A stretch of 64,000 nt of DNA. Source: CALBRZ01 sp964511065. GTDB lineage: Bacteria > Planctomycetota > Planctomycetia > Pirellulales > S012-138. The notes under the pieces were generated by a model. It was not told where the DNA came from, ran no database searches, and was given only the letters and a program-made list of their open reading frames with translations. Of the stretch, positions 9,157 to 17,639 are shown piece by piece. A program made the position numbers and the translations under genes. The DNA lies in the NCBI GenBank assembly GCA_964511065.1, contig CAZEEG010000017.1, positions 1 to 64,000 on the forward strand. The letters are read 5' to 3'. The stretch's first letter is position 1. Every line of letters begins with the position of its first letter.

Positions 9157-9876
9157 ATCGATTCTTTTGGACGGTGCCAGTGCTTCTGCCAGGAGTCGTC
9201 TGGCCTCAAAGGGCGAAGCATCCTAGAATTCCCCGTCCCCGTTTCCGGCTGGTCCGATTCGGATCTCAATTCCCGTGGCGTTGTTGGCGCTGGTGGGAAG
9301 GGAGGCGCTCCCGTTGCCTTGTCCTGTGGTGCCGGCAATACCGGGGCCACAATGCATCACGGTGCATCGTGCATCACAATGCATGCTGTGCCCGGCAAAG
9401 GTTTCGGGGGACGGAGACTGCCAAGCAGGCACCCGGGGTGTTGGCGACGTTGAGCATCGCATAAGCGTTGAACATCGTAGCTCGTTCTGCCGCACAGGTG
9501 GACCAAACTGCGTGGCTGTCTGGCTGCCGTGGGTGACCAAGTGCTAGGATGCAATAATGGCCGTTAAAGGTGTTGTCCGTGGAGTCCGTTCAGTCCGCCG
9601 AGGGCGCAAATAGGTTAAGGCGGTTTGAGGGGGGGCAGGAACACTCAAGCGGCCCAGGCGGGAGGTCTGAGACGGCAAGTTGCGAAAGCAGCATAGATAA
9701 GAAAAGCCGAAATCCATAAGATACGGTGCCGGTGGTGGGGGTGGCGGTTCGCGAGGCGCGAGGGACCGGTTTCCCCGGCACTGCGAACCAGGGCGGCCAG
9801 GGTGAGCATCTCCCCGGAGGCCATTGAACACATTTGTTGACAAGGTGCGACAGCACTTGCAAAAAGGTTTGCGAAC
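9157..9876. other. Gene-free region between tig and clpP
   Basis: This 720-base stretch has only short implausible frames. It holds two TGCA-flanked palindromes at 9353-9383 (listed separately) and a perfect TTGACA at 9837-9842, 35 bases before the clpP start, although no good -10 box follows it at normal spacing. I see no CIRCE heat-shock operator. Confidence 0.5.
9353..9383. repeat. Pair of TGCATCACRRTGCA palindromic elements
   Basis: TGCATCACGGTGCA (9353-9366) and TGCATCACAATGCA (9370-9383) are near-identical 14-base elements, each an imperfect palindrome with TGCA ends, 17 bases apart start to start. The layout resembles a double operator. The regulator is unknown, and the nearest downstream gene is clpP about 490 bases away. 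Confidence 0.4.
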
Positions 9877-10500
9877 ATGAGTGATTTCCCGCCGGTTTTC
9901 GACCCCATGCTGGCATACCGTGATTACCAGCGGCAGCGGCCCATGACCCTGGCCGACCTGCTGTTGGAGAACCGGATTATCTTCTTGCAGGGGCCGATTT
10001 ACGACGCCAGCGCCAACAGCATTGTGATGCAGCTCTTGTACTTGCAGAGCGAGAACCGGCGCAAGGACGTCCATTTTTACATCAACTCGCCCGGTGGCAG
10101 TGTGACCGCGACGCTGGCCATCTACGACACGATGCAAATGCTTTCCTGCCCGGTAGCGACGTACTGTGTCGGTCTGGCGGCCAGCGGCGGTGCGGTGCTG
10201 CTTGCCGGCGGTGCCAAGGGCAAGCGGTTTGCTTTGCCCCACTCCAAGATCATGATTCACCAGCCTTACGGTCAGGTGGGCGGGCAAGTGTCCGACATCG
10301 AGATTCAGGCCATGGAGATCATCAAGGAGCGGCAGCGGCTCAACGAGATTCTGGCCAACCACACCGGTCAGGAGATTGAGCGCATTGCCAAGGACACCGA
10401 CCGCGATTTCTACATGAACGCGGTGGAGGGCAAGGAGTACGGCATCGTCGATGACGTTCTGCAGAAGCAATCCGACGCCGACGAGGCGACGTCGTCGTAA
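9877..10500 (+). CDS. clpP: ATP-dependent Clp protease proteolytic subunit (first copy)
   Basis: A 207-residue serine peptidase that forms barrel-shaped rings and degrades proteins fed by Clp ATPases in the cytoplasm. The triad is present: Ser103 in GLAASGGAV, His128 in IMIHQP and Asp177 in DRDFYM. The residue after the nucleophile is Gly rather than the common Met, and Leu replaces Gln at the usual GQAAS position, so this copy is more divergent than the second. The ATG at 9877 follows AAAAAGG by about nine bases, a plausible ribosome binding site. A second clpP starts 206 bases downstream on the same strand; the two products may form a mixed complex. Confidence 0.94.
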   Translation: MSDFPPVFDPMLAYRDYQRQRPMTLADLLLENRIIFLQGPIYDASANSIVMQLLYLQSENRRKDVHFYINSPGGSVTATLAIYDTMQMLSCPVATYCVGLAASGGAVLLAGGAKGKRFALPHSKIMIHQPYGQVGGQVSDIEIQAMEIIKERQRLNEILANHTGQEIERIAKDTDRDFYMNAVEGKEYGIVDDVLQKQSDADEATSS

Positions 10501-10706
10501 ACGCACCCCGCCCCTAAAGCCGCTGGCGACCGTTCGTTCAGCGGCAATTGGGTGGCGACCCCAACGGATTCATATTCCCACAAGCTCGAAAATACCGTAA
10601 CCATTCGCGCAGCCGGCGACCCGCCTGGTTGGCTACCTTGCCGCCGGGGAGACTTGCCGCACGGGGCCTGCAATCGCGTGCTCGCTGCCGACGGAGCAAG
10701 ACAACC

Positions 10707-11297
10707 ATGCCACTGATTCCATACGTTGTTGAAAAGAGCGGCCGTGAAGAGCGGGCGATGGATATCTACAGCCGCCTGCTGTCCGACCGTATTGTGTTCT
10801 TGGGAACGGCCATCAACGACGAGGTCGCCAACCTGGTGGTGGCCCAGTTGTTGTTTCTCCAATCGGAAGATCCCAAGGCCGACGTCCACCTTTACATCAA
10901 TTCGCCCGGCGGTAGTGTCACCGCTGGCATGGCCATTTACGACACCATGCAGTTCATCAACTGCGACGTGGCCACGTATTGCATCGGCCAGTGTGCCAGC
11001 ATGGGGGCCTTGCTGCTGACGGCCGGCGCCGCCGGCAAGCGGTTTGCGCTGCCCAACTCGCGGATCATGATCCACCAGCCGCTGGCCGGCATGGAAGGTA
11101 CGGCCCACGAGATCGAGATTCACGTCAAGGAGTTGCGCAAGATCAAGGAGCGGCTCAACCGCATCCTGATCAAGCATACCGGCCACCCGCTGGAGAAGAT
11201 CGAACAGGATACCGATCGCGATAACTTCATGTCGGCCGAGGAAGCCCAGGCCTATGGCCTGATCGACCAGGTAATCGAGCACATGCCCAGCAAGTAA
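10707..11297 (+). CDS. clpP: ATP-dependent Clp protease proteolytic subunit (second copy)
   Basis: A 196-residue ClpP of classical length and sequence. It begins MPLIPYVVEKSGREER, close to standard ClpP, and carries Ser98 in GQCASMGA, His123 in IMIHQP and Asp172 in TDRDNFM, matching the usual E. coli numbering. The ATG at 10707 gives the canonical N-terminus; the open frame starting at 10548 is too long and has an unlikely Arg/Pro-rich leader. It is probably co-transcribed with the upstream clpP. No clpX or clpA gene is visible in the window. Confidence 0.95.
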   Translation: MPLIPYVVEKSGREERAMDIYSRLLSDRIVFLGTAINDEVANLVVAQLLFLQSEDPKADVHLYINSPGGSVTAGMAIYDTMQFINCDVATYCIGQCASMGALLLTAGAAGKRFALPNSRIMIHQPLAGMEGTAHEIEIHVKELRKIKERLNRILIKHTGHPLEKIEQDTDRDNFMSAEEAQAYGLIDQVIEHMPSK

Positions 11298-11638
11298 GCC
11301 GTCAGCGCGTTTGCCGGAATGGCGCTTCCAAAGCCAGCATAGCCGATCCATGCGGCTTAGAAGATTGAGCGGTAAACGCCTTGGCGGTGGACCCGGCGTG
11401 GGAGGTTGCCATCCCTCTGCCGAGCCGGCCTCTGCGGCCCGCGCCGCGGTAACAGGGCACAAGTCCAACTCACTCGTCTCGCCATCCCGCAAGCGCGACG
11501 GACAACCATACAACCGATGATTCCAGGCACCGGTCGGAGGGGGGATGAAGCCGCCTCCCGTTGTGCCGTGTTACCCGTCGGACACTTCCCGCAGTGGAGC
11601 GCACGCTCTGCTGGGTTTGCTTGCGTGAGAAGAACAGG
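11298..11638. other. Intergenic, nothing recognised
   Basis: This 341-base gap between the second clpP and the lipoprotein gene contains only short frames. I see no strong hairpin with a T-run, no repeat and no convincing promoter. Confidence 0.45.
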
Positions 11639-12664
11639 ATGTTCTGTCAATCAACCAAGCCGTTGGTGCTCGTCATCGCCACCCTGTTGGCGTTGACGGG
11701 GTGCCGCAATCGCGGCGTAAACACCGAGCCGCTGGAACTGGAGAACTTCGCCCTCAACGAGAAGATTCTCCAGTTGGAAATTGAGTTGGCGAACACGCAC
11801 GCGCAAATGGAGCGTGAGCGGCTCAAGGCAAAAGACGACAACCAGGACGATTCTTCGCGTTCCGACCGTCGGTCGGAAGGCCGTGACGAACAGCCGGAAC
11901 TGCCCGATATTGAGCTGGGCGACCCCGTCCAGCCCAACGGCCAGGATCAACAGCCGCGCCCGGCACCCAAGTTCGAATCGCGCCGCCGTTCCACGGGCCA
12001 CACCGTGGCGCAGCCCGTTTCCACTTCACCGCCCGAGGTCGCATACGTCACGCTGAATGCCAACGAAACGGCTGCCTTTGCCGGCGGCGAAGGCGACGGC
12101 CTGGTGGTCGTGCTCGAACCGCGCGAAGCGTCGGGCAAGCTGGTGCGGGCGGCCGGGCAGATTGCCATTGCGGTGTGGGACCAGGAGTTGCTCGACTTGC
12201 ATCGCGGCAACCGGGCCCGCCAGTCGGAAGCCCAAATGGGCGTCTGGACTTTCACCACCAGCGAAGTTCAAGGGCACCTGGATCAATCGAGTGATGGGCG
12301 GATTCGCATCGAGCTTCCCTGGCCGCATCGGCCGCCGGATCACGGCCGCATTCGCGTGTACGTCCGCTACGTGACGCATCGCGGCAAGGAACTCCGCGCG
12401 GAACTGCCGCTCGTGGTCGAACGGTCTGGTGAGGTGGCGAGAACCGAGTCGAAAGAACGGCCGGCAGAGGAATTGCCAACGCCGCCACCCACGGTGCGCG
12501 ACGCACGCGAACATGCGTTGCCGCTGACGTCCCCAGGTGCCGACGAATCTCGGCCCACCGATCCAAGTGCTGCCCCCATGGAGGCAGGCAGCGGCTCTGG
12601 CAGCCCGGAGCAAGTTCGCGACCCGCGCGAATCACGGCGGCCACGCTGGAGTCCGCACCGGTAG
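11639..12664 (+). CDS. Predicted lipoprotein with coiled coil, unknown function
   Basis: A 341-residue protein I do not recognise. It begins with a lipoprotein signal (hydrophobic stretch 8-19, lipobox LTGC with the acylated Cys at 22), so it should be anchored in a membrane. Residues about 35-75 form a charged heptad-like helix rich in Glu, Leu and Arg, followed by an acidic, Pro-rich linker (75-130). A possible beta-rich domain follows (about 135-265, with YVTLNANETAAFAGGEGDG and LVVVLEPRE), then a disordered Pro/Glu/Arg tail. The ATG at 11639 is chosen because it starts the signal peptide. It lies between clpP and fabD on the same strand, but the gaps do not argue for a tight operon. Confidence 0.75.
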   Translation: MFCQSTKPLVLVIATLLALTGCRNRGVNTEPLELENFALNEKILQLEIELANTHAQMERERLKAKDDNQDDSSRSDRRSEGRDEQPELPDIELGDPVQPNGQDQQPRPAPKFESRRRSTGHTVAQPVSTSPPEVAYVTLNANETAAFAGGEGDGLVVVLEPREASGKLVRAAGQIAIAVWDQELLDLHRGNRARQSEAQMGVWTFTTSEVQGHLDQSSDGRIRIELPWPHRPPDHGRIRVYVRYVTHRGKELRAELPLVVERSGEVARTESKERPAEELPTPPPTVRDAREHALPLTSPGADESRPTDPSAAPMEAGSGSGSPEQVRDPRESRRPRWSPHR

Positions 12665-12857
12665 GTACAAAACACCACGGGTGCTCGATTCGTGGCGAAG
12701 TACGCGGCAGCTTGTTCCAAGGGCCGCAGTCTGGACCGCGCGGTTTGCCTAATCGGCCCGGTTGACAGGAACACCGCCGCCGCGCTACGATTTCCAAGCA
12801 CATCGGCCAGCAGCCGCTTACACTATCATCCCGGTTTGTCAGCGAGGGCGTTTCGCC

Positions 12858-13763
12858 TTGAGCAAGATCGCATTTTTGTTTCCGGGCCAGGGCGCCCAGT
12901 CGGTGGGCATGGGCAAAGTCCTGGTCGAGAAGTCGCAGGCTGCGGCGCGTCTGTACCAGCAAGCCTCGGAGATTCTCGGCTACGACCTGGCGAAGCTGTG
13001 CTTTGAAGGGCCGGCCGAGCAACTCGATGCGACCGAATACAGCCAGCCCGCGCTGTTTGTCACCAGTTTAGCCGCCCTGGAAGTGTTGCGCGAGGAATCA
13101 CCCGACGTGGTGCTTTCGTGCCAGGCCGCGGCCGGCTTGAGCCTGGGCGAATACACGGCGATGACCTTCGCCGGCGTGCTGGAGTTTGAAGACGGATTGC
13201 GGCTGGTACAGCGCCGCGGCGAAGCCATGCAGGCCGCTTCCGATGCTACCCCCAGCGGGATGGTCAGCATCCTGGGGCTGGAGCGGGTGCAGGTCGAAGC
13301 GCTCTGCGAGCAGGCCCGCGATGGTGAACTGCTTCAGGTGGCCAACCTGCTGTGCCCTGGCAATATTGTCGTCTCGGGCACCTTGGCTGCGTGCGAACGG
13401 GTGGCAGAGCTGGCCGAAAAGAACGAGGCCCGGGCCGTCCCCCTGGCGGTGGCCGGCGCGTTTCACACGCCGATCATGCATCCGGCCGATGAACGCCTGG
13501 CCGAGGTGCTGGCGGATGTTCCGCTGCGCAAGCCCAACATTCCGGTCGTTTCCAATGTGGACGCCCAACCGCACGACGATCCGGAAGAGATCCGCGAGCT
13601 TCTCATCAAGCAGGTGGTGCAGCCCGTTCGGTGGGAGGATTCGATGCGATATCTGCTCGCCGAAGGGTGCGACGAATTCTATGAAGTCGGTCCTGGCCGT
13701 GTGCTGCGGGGACTGCTGCGCCGCGTCGACCGCAAGATCGCCTGCCAGTCGGTGGAATGCTGA
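12858..13763 (+). CDS. fabD: Malonyl-CoA:ACP transacylase
   Basis: This 301-residue enzyme loads malonyl groups onto acyl carrier protein for fatty acid synthesis. It opens with IAFLFPGQGAQ, has the nucleophile Ser95 in GLSLGEYTA, Arg120 for carboxylate binding and His203 in AGAFHTPIM. The common GHSLGE is GLSLGE here, a variant I regard as normal in several phyla. The start is TTG at 12858, giving the standard N-terminus, with GAGGG (12844-12848) nine bases upstream; no ATG lies near. The next gene downstream is an acyl-activating ligase, also a lipid gene. Confidence 0.94.
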   Translation: MSKIAFLFPGQGAQSVGMGKVLVEKSQAAARLYQQASEILGYDLAKLCFEGPAEQLDATEYSQPALFVTSLAALEVLREESPDVVLSCQAAAGLSLGEYTAMTFAGVLEFEDGLRLVQRRGEAMQAASDATPSGMVSILGLERVQVEALCEQARDGELLQVANLLCPGNIVVSGTLAACERVAELAEKNEARAVPLAVAGAFHTPIMHPADERLAEVLADVPLRKPNIPVVSNVDAQPHDDPEEIRELLIKQVVQPVRWEDSMRYLLAEGCDEFYEVGPGRVLRGLLRRVDRKIACQSVEC

Positions 13764-14111
13764 GCGGTTGTGCATGGCCATCGCGGCACGCAATCATCGC
13801 CAGCAGTGACCTGCCGCTAGCGCAGTCAATGGTGGCGACAGCTACGGTTCCAAGGTAGCATACCGCAATAGGTTGCGGTGGCTTGCGCGCCGAAAACGGC
13901 TGTTGTGCGGCCAGTCGCCCATCCGGCCGCGAAAACCGAGGCCGGATCGACTCATTTCGGTAGGCGAACCCCCGCAAGACCGGCCGATCATTACTGTTGA
14001 GGCGACAAATCGCCTGATGCGCAGGGCGTACGCCCACCTCCACCGCTCGGAAGGACGGCTTCAATTGCCCGGTGGTTGCATGCAGGCACACTCCAATTTG
14101 TTTGTGGCGAC
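13764..14111. other. Intergenic with one small hairpin
   Basis: This 348-base gap has no convincing gene. A perfect 7-base stem ACCGCAA/TTGCGGT with a 4-base loop lies at 13862-13879. It has no following T-run, so I do not call it a terminator for fabD. Confidence 0.45.
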
Positions 14112-15734
14112 ATGAATATGAGCGACGAACTGATTCCCCCGCGCGTCTTTCTGCGAAATTGCCGCAGGAACCGTAAGTCGCCCAAAATGGCCGATTCGAT
14201 GGGCGAGGAACTCACCGGGGGCGATGTGTTACTGCGCACGTTTATTTTGCGCCGGCTTCTGCTGCGCGAAGTGCTGCAACCCGGTGAAAAGTACGTGGGC
14301 ATCTTGATCCCGCCCAGTTGCGGCGGGGTGCTCGTCAATGCGGCGCTGCCATTGACGGGCCGGATCGGCGTCAATCTTAACTACACGCTGACCCAAAAGG
14401 AGATGGAATACTGCATCGAGGAGTGCGGTATTCAGCACGTGCTGACGACACGGCGGGTGGTCGATAAGCTCGACGTCAAGCTCGATAACCTCGTCTTCCT
14501 CGACGACCTTCGCCCCAAGATCACCACGGCCGACAAAGTGGCCGCCGCGTTTCAAGCCTTCGCCATGCCGATCCCGCTGCTGGAACGGCAGTTCGGCCTG
14601 CACAAGATCAAGCCAGACGACGTGCTGACGGTGATCTTCACGTCCGGATCGACCAACCTGCCCAAGGGCGTGATGCTGACGCACCGCAATATTGCGTCCA
14701 ACGTCGGCGCGGTCGATAAGGTGATTCATCTTCGCCGCGACGACGTGTTGCTGGGCACGCTGCCGTTCTTCCATTCGTTCGGGTACACCGTCACCATGTG
14801 GACGGCCCTGATGCTTTCGCCACAGGGGGTGTACCACTTCAGCCCGCTCGACGCCAAGATTGTCGGCCGCATGTGCGACCGCTACAAAGTCACGCTGCTG
14901 ATCAGCACGCCCACGTTCTTGCGGGGCTATTTGAAGCGCTGCAAACCGGAGGACCTGGCGAGCGTGGAAGTGGTAGTGGCAGGCGCCGAGAAGTTGCCGC
15001 CCCAACTCTGCGATGCGTTTGAGCAGACGTTCAAAGTCCGTCCGGTGGAAGGGTACGGCACCACGGAACTTTCGCCCCTGGTTTCGGTCAACATTCCACC
15101 GGATCGGGCACCCCAGGGCGCTGGCACCACGATCAAGGAAGGCAGCGTTGGCCGCCCCGTGCCCGGGGTGCGTGCGAGAATTGTGGATCTGGAGACGGGG
15201 AAGGTGCTGGGCCCCGATCAGGAAGGCATGCTCCACATCTCCGGCCCGAACGTCATGTTAGGTTATCTCAATCAGCCGGAGAAAACGGCGGAAGTGATCC
15301 AGGACGGGTGGTACATCACCGGTGACGTGGCGCGGATCGACTCCGACGGTTTCATCTATATCACGGGCCGCGAAAGCCGGTTCTCAAAGATCGGCGGCGA
15401 GATGGTTCCGCATCTCAAGGTGGAGGAAGAACTGCACAAACTGCTGTCCGAGGACGAGGACCAGGTTTGCGTGGCCGTAACGGCCGTGCCCGACGAGCGC
15501 AAAGGCGAGCGGTTGGTGGTGTTTCACCTGCCCACCGATAAGTCGCCGCACGAGCTATGCCGCAAGCTGGCCGAGTCTGGGCTGCCCAACCTGTTTATCC
15601 CCTCGCCCGATAGCTTCCGCGAGGTGGACGAAATTCCTGTGCTGGGGTCGGGCAAGTTGGATTTGAAGCGGCTCCGCGCGTTGGCCATGGAAACCTTCTG
15701 CCAGGAGGCGGAAGAACGGCCACCATCGCAGTAG
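14112..15734 (+). CDS. AMP-forming acyl-CoA/acyl-ACP synthetase
   Basis: A 540-residue member of the ANL superfamily, which activates a carboxylic acid as acyl-AMP and transfers it to CoA or a carrier protein. Motifs in order are the P-loop TSGSTNLPKG (177-186), GYGTTE, TGDVARID, and the hinge segment ITGRESRFSKIGGEMV, followed by the mobile C-terminal domain. A positive segment and few obvious membrane helices suggest a peripheral enzyme. It resembles the ligase part of Aas-type acyl-ACP synthetases more than a classical long-chain FadD, but the substrate is not certain. The first ATG, at 14112, is used; a second ATG at 14118 is equally possible. It faces tssK tail to tail. Confidence 0.87.
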   Translation: MNMSDELIPPRVFLRNCRRNRKSPKMADSMGEELTGGDVLLRTFILRRLLLREVLQPGEKYVGILIPPSCGGVLVNAALPLTGRIGVNLNYTLTQKEMEYCIEECGIQHVLTTRRVVDKLDVKLDNLVFLDDLRPKITTADKVAAAFQAFAMPIPLLERQFGLHKIKPDDVLTVIFTSGSTNLPKGVMLTHRNIASNVGAVDKVIHLRRDDVLLGTLPFFHSFGYTVTMWTALMLSPQGVYHFSPLDAKIVGRMCDRYKVTLLISTPTFLRGYLKRCKPEDLASVEVVVAGAEKLPPQLCDAFEQTFKVRPVEGYGTTELSPLVSVNIPPDRAPQGAGTTIKEGSVGRPVPGVRARIVDLETGKVLGPDQEGMLHISGPNVMLGYLNQPEKTAEVIQDGWYITGDVARIDSDGFIYITGRESRFSKIGGEMVPHLKVEEELHKLLSEDEDQVCVAVTAVPDERKGERLVVFHLPTDKSPHELCRKLAESGLPNLFIPSPDSFREVDEIPVLGSGKLDLKRLRALAMETFCQEAEERPPSQ

Positions 15735-15758
15735 ACTGTGCCGTACCGGCCGCTGCGG

Positions 15759-17186
15759 CTATACCTGTTCGTTGCGACGAGGCGAAACGTACAGCGTGAA
15801 CTGCAACGTGGTGGACTGGCCGCCCACGCGGATGCTCAATGTTCGCTGTCCCTGGATATTGCTGACGATCAGGTTCTCGTTCAGCCGAATGGCCAAGGTG
15901 AGCGAGCGGCCCACCTGGTCCCATTCCTCCCGTTGGGAATCGCGGTCGACGCGGAAATACGTAAGCCCAGGTTGGCTGGGCAATGTCCGCGGCGGATGCT
16001 CCGCGTAGGCGAACCGCAAGCCAGCCGCGCCTTGCCGGAAGATTTCGTCAACGCGATCGGAACTGCCGATCTTCATATCCAGTCCGCGGCTCAGCAGGCG
16101 GACACACTGTTCGGCCGGCAGAGGACTCAGAACGCCCACGTACATCTGCTGGCCCTCTTCGAGCCACGCCGGTTCCAGGGACACCTGCATCCGCAGCCCG
16201 GCCCCGATGAACGGCCGCTCCTTGTATTCCGGCTCAACGACGATATCCAGCAGGGCGTCGATGTGCTGCTTCACCCGCCAGAAGCAACCACCCAAGTCGT
16301 CATGATCGTACTTGGGCAACTCCGGCGGCCGGCGTTGCGCCCCGAAGATGGCCAGTTTTCCCACCAGCCGGCACAGTTCAAGGTAACTGTGGAACGGATG
16401 CACGCCCTGCGCGAACACCAAGATGTCCATCGGCGCGCACGATTCGTTCAGAACCCGCAACTGCTCGAACAGCAAACGGTCGCCTTGCCCCGCGCTGTCG
16501 AAACTGATGCTCCGCGAAACCACTTGCGAGGTTAGCAACTCCAACTTCTTGCCGAGGCGGTCGTACAGTTGCTGCAGCAATCCGGCCCACAGCGGCTTCC
16601 AGGCATCGCACGCCAGCAGCGGCGGGATATACGATTCATCCAATTGAGGAACGGCCTCGGCTCGATCGGCTCGCTTGATGCGGGCGATGGGGAGCACCTC
16701 GTATCCGGCGTGATCCTGCCCGGAAAGCAGCAGTTTCAAATTGAGACGGCGGATCTCAATGGGCTGCGCATTGAGGCCGGTATTCTCGTCTTCCAGTTCT
16801 TGCGAATCGACGACAAATCGCGCCCCATCGGCCGACGGAGACGACGCGACATTTGCCCGCGATGTCTGGTACATCGGCACCGCCAGGTAAACCGTCAGTG
16901 CGTTCTCGCGGCCGAAGGCTTCTTTCAGGTCGAGCACGGGAAGGTTGCCAAGCTCCGGCACGTCGACGAGCGTACCATCGCCCAGTCGGGCTTCCAAATC
17001 GCGGATCACCAGGCGGAAGTTGCCCAGGGCATCGAGGTCGATCTCGATCCGGCGCAGGCCCCAGTTGTAGTGGTGGTCCCACTTGACTTCGCGTTCGAGC
17101 AGTTCGCGCGAATGCCGCTCCCACACCTGAAAGTGCTGAGGGCGAAGGAACATGCCTTCGTGCCAGTGAACCGCCTGCGTTGCCAT
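15759..17186 (-). CDS. tssK: Type VI secretion baseplate protein TssK
   Basis: This 475-residue protein belongs to the TssK/ImpJ/VasE family, which links the baseplate of the contractile type VI machine to its membrane complex. The N-terminus has the typical HWHEGMFLRPQHFQ followed by WGLRRIEID, and GDGTLVDVP fits the next conserved strand. The ATG at 17186 is preceded by GGAGAG, about seven bases away, a strong site. In other genomes tssK lies beside tssL and tssM or tssJ; here its neighbours are a convergent acyl ligase and an LptF/LptG-type permease, and no other type VI gene occurs in the window. The family call is firm; a working secretion system cannot be inferred from this gene alone. 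Confidence 0.9.
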   Translation of the reverse strand: MATQAVHWHEGMFLRPQHFQVWERHSRELLEREVKWDHHYNWGLRRIEIDLDALGNFRLVIRDLEARLGDGTLVDVPELGNLPVLDLKEAFGRENALTVYLAVPMYQTSRANVASSPSADGARFVVDSQELEDENTGLNAQPIEIRRLNLKLLLSGQDHAGYEVLPIARIKRADRAEAVPQLDESYIPPLLACDAWKPLWAGLLQQLYDRLGKKLELLTSQVVSRSISFDSAGQGDRLLFEQLRVLNESCAPMDILVFAQGVHPFHSYLELCRLVGKLAIFGAQRRPPELPKYDHDDLGGCFWRVKQHIDALLDIVVEPEYKERPFIGAGLRMQVSLEPAWLEEGQQMYVGVLSPLPAEQCVRLLSRGLDMKIGSSDRVDEIFRQGAAGLRFAYAEHPPRTLPSQPGLTYFRVDRDSQREEWDQVGRSLTLAIRLNENLIVSNIQGQRTLSIRVGGQSTTLQFTLYVSPRRNEQV

Positions 17187-17639
17187 GCGCTCTCTCCGGA
17201 GTTTATGTGCATCTGCCGCGTTGGAGCGAAGCGAGCGGGCAAACCAGACACCACGGCCACAGCGGCCGCAGGTCGTACCGGTACCCATTCAGTTTGCATC
17301 GGCGGCGGCCCACGAAACCTGAACGCGCAGGATAAGACTACTGGTTTTACAACGCATGGCGCTTGGGTGCATCGCTCGGATGGCGCCGGTCGTTCCGCCC
17401 TGCTCGGTAGCCGCGACTCCGGCAGTAAAAGGGGGCGCCCCCCAAGGACGCTCCCGGTGTGGTGGTAACTTCCCGTTCGGATGACACCGGTTGCCCCAGT
17501 GGTACCAATGATTTGCCCCGGTGCCATTGTTGGTTGGTGCCATCGTTGGACCGTGGGGGGCTGTGCAGCCGGTCGCGGCCTGTATCCTGGCTAAGGCACG
17601 CCGGGGTGCTACTGGTCGCGGAGCTAATTTCCGTACGGC
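17187..17639. other. Intergenic with short direct repeats upstream of tssK
   Basis: This 453-base region upstream of tssK contains the palindrome GGGGGCGCCCCC (17431-17442) and two 14-base direct repeats GGTGCCATYGTTGG at 17520-17533 and 17536-17549. No gene is evident. Confidence 0.4.

Noticed and set aside
13134..13160. FabD active-site motif GLSLGE instead of GHSLGE as a sign of inactivity
   Set aside because: The nucleophile Ser95, Arg120 and His203 are present and the Leu variant is known to me from other bacterial FabD proteins.
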